From contig CAYLSV010000105.1 of NCBI GenBank assembly GCA_964386435.1, forward strand, positions 1 to 11,371: DNA of 11,371 bases, read 5' to 3'. A program made the translations under genes and the position numbers. Under the pieces are notes generated by a model. That model was given only the letters and a program-made list of their open reading frames with translations, searched no databases and was not told where the DNA came from. Positions 5,398-11,371 of this stretch are shown piece after piece; position 1 is the stretch's first letter, and the number at the start of each line of letters is the position of its first letter. Source of the DNA: CAYLSV01 sp964386435. Lineage in GTDB: Bacteria > Planctomycetota > Phycisphaerae > Tepidisphaerales > Tepidisphaeraceae.

Positions 5398-6933
5398 TCA
5401 ACTTTTCAGGAACGTCCGGGCGGCGTCCAGGTCGCCCGGCGTAAGGCGGTGGTCGGCATCTTGCCAAACCAGCTCGACGTCGGCGCCGGCTTGCCGCAGC
5501 AGGGCGGTGAGGCGTTCGGCCTCCTCCGGCGGGCAGATCGGGTCGTGGCGGCCGGCGCTGATAAGCACGCGGCGGCCGGCGAGGTCGGGCAACTCGCTGG
5601 GCACCAGCGGGACCATCGGGCGGAGCAACACGGCTGATCGCGGCACGTCGCCGTGGAGCAACAGCAGGGCGGCGGCGATGTTCGCGCCGTTGCTGTAGCC
5701 GACGGCGTCGAGCTTGGTGCCGTCGAAGCTGAGGGCGTTGGCCCGATCGTGCAGGAAATTCCGCAAGGCGGCGGCCTCCGTGCGGATGCTGTCTTCGTCG
5801 AACACGCCCTCCCGCAACCGGCGGAAAAACCGGGCGGCCCCGTGCTCATCGATTCGGCCGCGGGGCGAGAGGACGCCGGCCGTGGCGTCGAGCTTGTCGG
5901 CCAGCGGCAGCAGGTCGCCCTCAGTGCCGCCGGTGCCGTGGAGCAGCAGCAACGTGCGGTCGGCCCCCGGCGTGGGTTGATAGCGGTAGCGGAAGCCGAG
6001 CGCCTCGTGTCGCTGCAGCGGCGGCAGGGTGGCTTCGATGCGCGCCCGGTGCGGCTCGTACTGAGGCGGCAGCTTGAGCTCGGTCCCCAGCGACTCCCGC
6101 GGCTCGTCGGCGTCGAAGCCGGGTTGGTCCGTCGCCAGCTCGAACAGCACGCCGCCGGGCTCGCGGAAGTAGACGCTGTGAAAATATTGCCGGTCGATGA
6201 CCTCCGTCGGCGACAGGCCCAGACCGATGATTTTGCTGCGCATGGTCAGCTCGCCCTCGTCGTCGCCGACGCGAAAGGCGACGTGGTGGACGGTGCCCGC
6301 GCCGCCGTCGCCACGCGGGATGTTGCCGACCTCGCGGACGTCGACGAACCGGCCGGTGGCAGCGGTGCCTTGGTACCGCACCACGTCGCCGTTGCGGCCG
6401 GCACCCTCGAAGCCGAGGGTGCTCAGCACGTCGAGCGTCGGGCCGATCTCGCCGACCCAGAGCGTCACGCCGTGAACGCCGCGGAGGGCGACGTCGGCCG
6501 GAATCTCGTCCGTCGCCCACGGCGAGTCGGTCACGTCGTCGGCTTCGATCAGGTTCACCTCCAGGCCGTCCGGATCGCGCAGCCGCAGCCCGGCAGAGTC
6601 GAAGCTCGTGATCGTTTCAGGTGACAGCTCCGCCAACCGCTTCCGCCAGAAGTCGAGCGATCCCGGCGGCACCGCGAGCGAGAGGGCAGCCGTCTGCCCG
6701 CGCCCCCGGCGGCCGGTGCGGGCACCTTCGTGCGGGAAAAACGTCAGGATCGTGCCCGGCGAGCCGACTTCGTCGCCGTAGTAAAGGTGGTAGGTTTGCG
6801 GGTCGTCGAAGTTGACGGTCTTCTTGACCAGCCGGAGGCCGAGTTGGTCGCGGTAGAACGCGACGTTGGCCGCGGCGTCGGCGGCGATCATGGTGACGTG
6901 GTGGATGCCGGTGGGGCGGTGTGGGGTATTCAT
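5398..6933 (-). CDS. Fused ring-cleaving dioxygenase (MhqO-like VOC) and alpha/beta-hydrolase (MhqD-like)
   Basis: A 511-residue cytoplasmic protein in two parts. Residues 1-275 are a vicinal-oxygen-chelate dioxygenase of the MhqO type: paired modules starting GIHHVTMIAADA (9-20) and RGVHGVTLWVGE (151-162). Likely metal ligands are His12, His217 in TVHHVAFRV and Glu265 in GVLFELATD. Residues about 315-511 are an MhqD/phospholipase-carboxylesterase-like alpha/beta-hydrolase: LHGTGG at 331-336, nucleophile Ser414 in VGYSNGA, acid Asp464 in SAGRHDPICP, and His495 in DADHRL. In Bacillus subtilis MhqO and MhqD are separate proteins of the MhqR quinone/hydroquinone detoxification regulon. Here both sets of active-site residues are intact on one chain, so both domains are probably active. 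AGGAG at 6941-6945, seven bases upstream, fixes the start. The hydroxyacid dehydrogenase gene ends 84 bases upstream on the same strand. The substrate is inferred from the family only. Confidence 0.9.
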   Translation of the reverse strand: MNTPHRPTGIHHVTMIAADAAANVAFYRDQLGLRLVKKTVNFDDPQTYHLYYGDEVGSPGTILTFFPHEGARTGRRGRGQTAALSLAVPPGSLDFWRKRLAELSPETITSFDSAGLRLRDPDGLEVNLIEADDVTDSPWATDEIPADVALRGVHGVTLWVGEIGPTLDVLSTLGFEGAGRNGDVVRYQGTAATGRFVDVREVGNIPRGDGGAGTVHHVAFRVGDDEGELTMRSKIIGLGLSPTEVIDRQYFHSVYFREPGGVLFELATDQPGFDADEPRESLGTELKLPPQYEPHRARIEATLPPLQRHEALGFRYRYQPTPGADRTLLLLHGTGGTEGDLLPLADKLDATAGVLSPRGRIDEHGAARFFRRLREGVFDEDSIRTEAAALRNFLHDRANALSFDGTKLDAVGYSNGANIAAALLLLHGDVPRSAVLLRPMVPLVPSELPDLAGRRVLISAGRHDPICPPEEAERLTALLRQAGADVELVWQDADHRLTPGDLDAARTFLKS

Positions 6934-7017
6934 GTCGAAACTCCTGTCTCAACAGATATACGTCGGCGGGTTCGTCGGGTTGGCGAAGTGGGCGAGGTTG
7001 ATCGCCCGGTTGAGCCG

Positions 7018-7968
7018 TCAGCCGTTGACCACGTTCTGCGGGTGACCGTCGAGGAACGCCTTCACGTTGGCCGCCGTCTCGGCCATTAGGCGTTTCCTCG
7101 CCGCGGTGGCGGCCCAGGCTTGGTGGGGGGTGATCAGGCAGTTCTTCGCCCTCAGCAGCGGGTTGTCGGCGGCGGGGGGCTCGCTGCTCAGCACGTCCAC
7201 ACCGGCACCGGCCAATTTATCGGCGTTCAAGGCGGCGGCGACGGCGGCTTCGTCGATCACCGGGCCTCGGGCGACGTTGATGAGCAGGGCGGTGGGCTTC
7301 ATCAGCGCCAGCCGATCGACGTTGATCAGGTGCTTCGTCTGGTCGGTCAGCGGGCAGTGGAGGGAGACGACGTCGCTCTGCCGCAGCAAATCGTCCAGGC
7401 CTACGAACTCGACGCCGGGGACGTCCTTCGGGGTGCGGCTGTGGGCGAGCAGCTTCATCCCGAACGCCGCCGCCCGGTCGGCGAAGGCGCGGCCGATGCT
7501 GCCGAAGCCGATGACGCCGCAGGTGAGCCCGTCCAGCTCGATGAGCGGCTTGTCCCAGTAGGCGAAATCGGCGGAGGCCGGCCACCGGGTGCCGCTGTCC
7601 TGGGCGGTTTGGCCGACGTGGTTGGTCAGGGCGAGCAAGAGCGCAAACGCGTGCTGGGCCGTGGCTTGCGTGCTGTAGCCGGCGACGTTGCAGACCGTCA
7701 CGCCGCGCTCCTTGGCGGCGGCGGTGTCGATGATGTTGAAGCCGGTGGCCAGGACGCTGACGAGCTTCAAGTCCGGCAGGGCGGCGAAGTGCTCGCTTAT
7801 CAGCGGCACCTTGTTGCTCAGCACGATCTCCGAGCCTTGACACCGCTCGACCACCTCGCCGGGTGCGGTGCGGTCATAAACCGTCAGGTCGCCGAGGGCT
7901 TCGAGGGCCGACCAGTCGAGGTCGCCGGGGTTGAGGGTGTGACCGTCGAGGACCGTGATGCGGGGCAT
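7018..7968 (-). CDS. D-2-hydroxyacid dehydrogenase (glycerate dehydrogenase / hydroxypyruvate reductase-like)
   Basis: A 316-residue NAD(P)-dependent oxidoreductase, a normal length for the family. It carries the dinucleotide-binding GVIGFGSIGRAFADRA (151-166), the HCPLTDQTKHLIN segment (204-216), catalytic Arg234 in NVARGPVIDE, Glu263 in SSEPPAADNP and catalytic His282 in ITPHQAW. The TPHQAWAA form, with a tryptophan after the histidine, and the overall sequence resemble glycerate dehydrogenase/hydroxypyruvate reductase more than phosphoglycerate or formate dehydrogenase. It lacks the C-terminal ACT domain of long SerA. It would interconvert hydroxypyruvate or glyoxylate and the D-hydroxyacid. 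The exact substrate cannot be fixed from sequence. The ribosome site is weak. It is divergent from the metalloprotease across a 171-base gap and probably heads the transcript that continues into the dioxygenase fusion. Confidence 0.9.
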   Translation of the reverse strand: MPRITVLDGHTLNPGDLDWSALEALGDLTVYDRTAPGEVVERCQGSEIVLSNKVPLISEHFAALPDLKLVSVLATGFNIIDTAAAKERGVTVCNVAGYSTQATAQHAFALLLALTNHVGQTAQDSGTRWPASADFAYWDKPLIELDGLTCGVIGFGSIGRAFADRAAAFGMKLLAHSRTPKDVPGVEFVGLDDLLRQSDVVSLHCPLTDQTKHLINVDRLALMKPTALLINVARGPVIDEAAVAAALNADKLAGAGVDVLSSEPPAADNPLLRAKNCLITPHQAWAATAARKRLMAETAANVKAFLDGHPQNVVNG

Positions 7969-8123
7969 GGCCGCAGCGTAGGAAGATTTTCACGACAAGC
8001 GGAACCCGTCGCGGCGGCGGTGCGTAAAAACTGCCTTCACCGGGCCGCAACTTTGTCGCCCGGGCGGGTTGGCCACCTGCTGATCCGCCGTAGTTCCGCC
8101 TCCTTCTTCCATTCGAACCCCTC

Positions 8124-8129
8124 AGGGAG
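8124..8129 (+). promoter_or_regulatory. Ribosome binding site of the metalloprotease gene
   Basis: AGGGAG lies ten bases before ATG 8140. The 171-base divergent gap (7969-8139) must hold the promoters of both flanking genes, but I could not pick convincing -35/-10 pairs. It contains a ten-base palindrome CGCCCGGGCG at 8057-8066, which may be chance in such GC-rich DNA. Confidence 0.5.
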
Positions 8130-8139
8130 TTTTTAGTCG

Positions 8140-11100
8140 ATGTCGAACCGTTTCCCGACCAAGCGTGCCGGTCACGTCCTGATGGCCGCCGCGGCCGCCG
8201 CCCTTGTGGTTGCCCCCGTGGTGGGCCAGGACGAGCCGGTGGTTCCCCAGACGTCCGATGTCGGCCAGCCCGACGACACGATTAGCGTCAGCCCAACGCA
8301 GTTGCTCAGCGCCCTGCGCAGCAGCGGCAGCAGCCGGAGCAGCGCCGACAGCTTCACGCCGTTCAGCCAGGCGACCGACGGTCTCAAGCTCGTTCAGGCC
8401 GCCGAGGGCGAGCGGGGGCTGTTCAACCTCTACACCGTTGCCGATCAGGACGCCCGTGATCCGACCAAGCTGCTCGCCGCCATCCCGCGTGGTCTCATCG
8501 GTCAGGATTTGCTGCTGGCAACCAGCGTCGCCAGTGGTCCGTTGGCCGGGTACCAGTGGAACGATTACCTGGTCCGCTTCGAGCGGCGGGGCCGGAACCT
8601 GGTGCTGAGCGTGCCGAACCTGGCCAACCGCGCTCGGGGGCCGATCAAGGAGAGCGTCGACCGGACGTACACCGACACGATCCTGGTTGCCCTGCCGATT
8701 GTCAGTCAGGGCTCCGGCGGCGAGACGATCGTCGACATGACACCGCTGACGATGGGCTCCGCCGTCGCCGTGCCCGGGGCCGGTCGGCTGGATCGCGGTT
8801 TGTCGAAGCACAGCAAACTGAAGGTCTTCCCCGACAACGTGCTCATCGAGTCGGAGCAGGTCCGCGGCACCGGCACCACCGGCATCAGCTACTCGTTTCG
8901 CAAGCTGCCGAGCCTCAGCAACCCGCGGGATCGCTACTTCCCCCGAAACTCCGACGAGCGGATCGGTTACTTCCTGACGGCCAGCCAGAACTGGGCCAAA
9001 AGCCACGACGCCAAGGACACGGTTGACCGCTACATCAACCGCTGGCGGGTCGAGAAGCTCGACCCTCGCCTGGAGATGAGCCCTCCCAAGGAGCCGATCG
9101 TCTTCTACATCGAGGACACCGTCCCGGTGCAGTGGCGGCGGTACGTTCGCGACGGCATTGACGAGTGGAACAAGGCGTTCGAGAAGATCGGCATCGTCGA
9201 CGCCATCGAGATCCGCCAGCAAACCGAGACGGCCTACGCCGACATCGACCCGGAGGACGCCCGGTACAACTTCATCCGCTGGATCGTCACCGGCCGCGGC
9301 TTCGCGATGGGGCCCAGCCGGGTCGACCCGCGGACCGGGCAGATCCTCGACGCCGACATCATCTTCGACGACGCGATGCTGCGGTACTTCAGCAGCGAGC
9401 TCGATTTGATCGGCCCGAAGGCGCTTGCCCGTGATCTTGGCCCGGACATGGTCAAGTTTTGGCAGGATAACCCGCAGTTCCGACCGATGGGCGTTTCCGC
9501 CGCCGAGGTGCAGCAGGCGGCCGACGAGTACGACGCGAAGTTCGGCCTGTTCAGCCACCTGGGCAGCAACATGGCCACCGACGGCAACCCCAATGCCAAC
9601 CACGAGGCCCGGCAACTGCTCGGCAGCCTCGGCGACCACGCCGGCCACGACCACGCCGTCGCCAGCAAAATCAGCCCGGCCATCGGCCAGTGCGACTTTG
9701 CCACCGGCGCCCGCCGCCAACTCGCCATGGCCTACCTGATGAACGCCGTCGGTGCCCTGCCGCCGATGCCCAAGAGCGTCCCGACGACCCAGCCGGCCGA
9801 CGAGGAGATCACCGACGAGGAGCTGACCGAGGTCACCGAGACCGACAATGTCGTCGCCGAGGAGTCGGTCGACGAGGCCGAGCCGGTGCAGAGCCAGAAG
9901 CTGCCCGAGCGGTTCCTGGGCCTGGTCCTCAAGGAAGTCGTCGCCCACGAGGTCGGCCACACCCTTGGCCTCCGCCACAACTTCAAGGCCAGCAGCTGGC
10001 TGAGCCTCGACGAGATCAAGCAGCGCCGCGACGACGCCGACCAGGCCACCGTCAGCAGCGTCATGGACTACAACCCCGTCCTGCTGTTCGCCGGGGATGA
10101 TCTGAGCGACGTCGAGACCGTCGTCACGCCGGTGCTGGGTCCGTACGACATGTGGGCCATCGAGTACGGCTACACGATTGTCGACCGCCGCCGCGAGGCC
10201 GAGAAGCTCGCCAAAATCGCCGGCCGCGCCGGGGAGAAGGCGCTGGCCTACTCGACCGACGAGGACACCCGCGGGGCCATCTCGCCGGATCCGTTCAGCA
10301 ACCGCTACGACATGGGCGACGACCCGATCGCTTGGGCCCAGAGCCGGGTCGATTTGGCGAATGAGTTGATGTCGACGATTGAGCAGTGGGGCAAAACCAA
10401 GGGTGAGCCCAACGACTACCTCCGCCGGGCGTTCCTGAACGTCTTCGCCGAGAAGGTCGGCGGCATGAGCTACGTCGCCCGGATGGTCGGCGGCCAAACC
10501 TTCAGCCGCGCCCGCTTCGACGACGCCATCGACGGCGGCGACGCCCCCGGCCTCACCCCGCTGCCGGCCGCCGATCAGCGCGAAGCGCTTGAGTACCTCA
10601 AGAGCACCCTGTTCGCCGACGGCTTCTTCGACTTGGACGCCGAGCTGCTCAACAAGATCGTCCCCAGCCGCCACCCCGGCGTCGGGTCGTTCCCCGGCGG
10701 GCAGATCGACTTCCCGATCCACCGCACCGTCCTGGGTGCCCAGAACCGGGCGCTGGCAAGTTTGCTCAACCCGCAGGTCATCCAGCGGGTCTACGACGCC
10801 GAGCTTAAGGCCAGCGGCGATGACGTCTTCACCGCCGCCGAGCTGCTCCGCGGCGTGACCGAGGCCGTCTGGCAAGAGATTGACGGTGAGGAAATCGACA
10901 GCCTCCGCCGCAACCTGCAGCTTCAGCACGTCGAGTACCTGATCGCCATGGTCGAGAGCGAGCCCGGCCGCCTGATGAGCGCCGACGTGCAAAACACCGC
11001 CCGCTTCGAGCTCCGCCGCCTCGGCAAGCTCGCCGACCAAGCCAGCACGAAGACCGACGACCTCGCCACCGAGGCCCACCTCGCCGAGACGGCCGCCAAG

Positions 11101-11184
11101 ATCGACCGCGTCCTCACCGCCCCCCGCACCAACGCCACGGCCGCGGCGGGCAACCAGACCGTGATCATCATGGGCCGCGAGTAA
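8140..11184 (+). CDS. Large exported zinc-dependent metalloprotease (DUF5117/DUF4953 type)
   Basis: A 1014-residue protein. Residues 1-30 are a signal peptide: basic start MSNRFPTKRAG, alanine/valine core, likely cleavage near VVGQ. Residues about 75-300 fit the DUF5117-type N-terminal region. Residues about 313-410 (FYIEDT at 322-327, RDGIDEWNKAF at 337-347, GPSRVDPRTGQILDADIIF at 391-409) fit the catalytic-region family DUF4953. The zinc site is HEVGHTLGLRH at 603-613 (His603, Glu604, His607, His613), the extended metzincin form, with a Met-turn candidate SSVMDYNP around Met642. It is thus a probable secreted or periplasmic endopeptidase; the substrate is unknown. Odd features are a 40-residue acidic stretch at 548-587 just before the zinc helix, and a small His cluster GDHAGHDH at 498-505. 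No membrane anchor or sorting signal is seen at the C-terminus. It appears monocistronic, closed by its own terminator. Confidence 0.92.
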   Translation: MSNRFPTKRAGHVLMAAAAAALVVAPVVGQDEPVVPQTSDVGQPDDTISVSPTQLLSALRSSGSSRSSADSFTPFSQATDGLKLVQAAEGERGLFNLYTVADQDARDPTKLLAAIPRGLIGQDLLLATSVASGPLAGYQWNDYLVRFERRGRNLVLSVPNLANRARGPIKESVDRTYTDTILVALPIVSQGSGGETIVDMTPLTMGSAVAVPGAGRLDRGLSKHSKLKVFPDNVLIESEQVRGTGTTGISYSFRKLPSLSNPRDRYFPRNSDERIGYFLTASQNWAKSHDAKDTVDRYINRWRVEKLDPRLEMSPPKEPIVFYIEDTVPVQWRRYVRDGIDEWNKAFEKIGIVDAIEIRQQTETAYADIDPEDARYNFIRWIVTGRGFAMGPSRVDPRTGQILDADIIFDDAMLRYFSSELDLIGPKALARDLGPDMVKFWQDNPQFRPMGVSAAEVQQAADEYDAKFGLFSHLGSNMATDGNPNANHEARQLLGSLGDHAGHDHAVASKISPAIGQCDFATGARRQLAMAYLMNAVGALPPMPKSVPTTQPADEEITDEELTEVTETDNVVAEESVDEAEPVQSQKLPERFLGLVLKEVVAHEVGHTLGLRHNFKASSWLSLDEIKQRRDDADQATVSSVMDYNPVLLFAGDDLSDVETVVTPVLGPYDMWAIEYGYTIVDRRREAEKLAKIAGRAGEKALAYSTDEDTRGAISPDPFSNRYDMGDDPIAWAQSRVDLANELMSTIEQWGKTKGEPNDYLRRAFLNVFAEKVGGMSYVARMVGGQTFSRARFDDAIDGGDAPGLTPLPAADQREALEYLKSTLFADGFFDLDAELLNKIVPSRHPGVGSFPGGQIDFPIHRTVLGAQNRALASLLNPQVIQRVYDAELKASGDDVFTAAELLRGVTEAVWQEIDGEEIDSLRRNLQLQHVEYLIAMVESEPGRLMSADVQNTARFELRRLGKLADQASTKTDDLATEAHLAETAAKIDRVLTAPRTNATAAAGNQTVIIMGRE

Positions 11185-11212
11185 TTGCCGCCCGACAACC
11201 CGAACCCCGCGA

Positions 11213-11251
11213 CGCCCGCACCCCGACAGGTGCGGGCGTATTCTTTGTTCT
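11213..11251 (+). terminator. Intrinsic terminator of the metalloprotease gene
   Basis: CGCCCGCACC (11213-11222) pairs perfectly with GGTGCGGGCG (11229-11238) around a six-base loop, and a T-rich tract TATTCTTTGTTCT follows. It lies 28 bases after the stop codon, the classical arrangement. Confidence 0.85.
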
Positions 11252-11260
11252 GCGTAACCT

Positions 11261-11362
11261 GCTGAGGCCCCCACCGCTGCGTGGCAGCGGGGCTACACAC
11301 GCTCTTGCAACATACACGCTGGGTGCGTGGCCCCGCTGCTACGCAGCGGGGGGGGCCTCAGC
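11261..11362. repeat. 102-base nested inverted repeat, REP/BIME- or MITE-like
   Basis: The arms are 11261-11300 and 11323-11362, 40 bases each, starting GCTGAGGCCCCC. Of the 40 positions, 36 pair as Watson-Crick, two as G-T and two mismatch. The spacer is 22 bases. Each arm also contains its own hairpin: CCGCTGC, a three-base loop (GTG in the left arm, TAC in the right), then GCAGCGG at 11274-11290 and 11333-11349. The element can therefore fold as one long stem or as two short hairpins. No open frame lies inside. Its placement directly after a terminator suits a dispersed intergenic repeat. Only one copy is visible here, so the mobile-element reading is inference. Confidence 0.7.
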
Positions 11363-11371
11363 GGTGTTGTC

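Noticed and set aside
5168..5467. A 99-codon - strand frame in the intergenic region
   Set aside because: It overlaps the end of the fusion gene and runs through the terminator hairpin; its composition is not protein-like.
5653..6624. A 323-codon + strand frame over the dioxygenase/hydrolase gene
   Set aside because: Low-complexity shadow of the fusion gene, whose active-site residues are all present on the - strand.
6934..7017. An MhqR-like operator or separate promoter in front of the dioxygenase fusion
   Set aside because: No palindrome like the known MhqR box; only a six-base stem (6990-7007) and an isolated TATAT without a matching -35.
8122..11274. An open frame of 1050 codons antisense to the whole metalloprotease gene
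   Set aside because: Its translation is a repetitive V/G/L/D/A-rich string with no domain, signal or ribosome site. It arises from the strong third-position GC bias of the sense gene, which shows clear motifs.

Overview
The window is GC-rich DNA with densely packed genes and looks chromosomal. A planctomycete, perhaps of the Phycisphaerae, is the likeliest source. The hints are a secreted-protein tail with a dockerin-like calcium loop, a very large exported DUF5117/DUF4953-type zinc metalloprotease, and several regulators. This assignment is inference; there is no rRNA or other phylogenetic marker here. I see no tRNA, rRNA, CRISPR array, transposase or phage gene.

Layout. Bases 3-2822 run on the + strand: the tail of a dockerin-type protein, a small exported protein with a twin-arginine-like signal, a LuxR-type regulator, and argJ (arginine biosynthesis) starting 13 bases after the regulator. 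A divergent Crp/Fnr-family regulator follows on the + strand (2984-3814). It converges on a two-gene - strand operon (4916-3848) encoding a ParA-type ATPase and a small ribbon-helix-helix (RHH) protein, a ParA/ParG-like partition cassette. Upstream of it is a non-coding stretch of about 480 bases with a perfect 22-base palindrome, an isolated copy of most of its half-site, and a strong hairpin that probably terminates the next - strand unit. That unit (7968-5398) encodes a D-2-hydroxyacid dehydrogenase followed by a fusion of an MhqO-like ring-cleaving dioxygenase and an MhqD-like alpha/beta-hydrolase. A divergent intergenic region of 171 bases then leads to the 1014-residue exported metalloprotease on the + strand (8140-11184). 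It ends with an intrinsic terminator and a 102-base nested inverted repeat at the window edge.

How the genes fit together. Most genes are unrelated housekeeping or accessory functions. Two units have clear internal logic. The ParA/RHH pair with its upstream palindrome looks like a self-regulated partition or positioning module. The dioxygenase-esterase fusion puts on one chain two activities that are separate genes in the quinone-stress regulon of Bacillus. The most notable features are this fusion, the palindrome upstream of parA, a nine-residue insertion directly before the autocleavage threonine of ArgJ, and the cruciform-capable repeat at the right edge.
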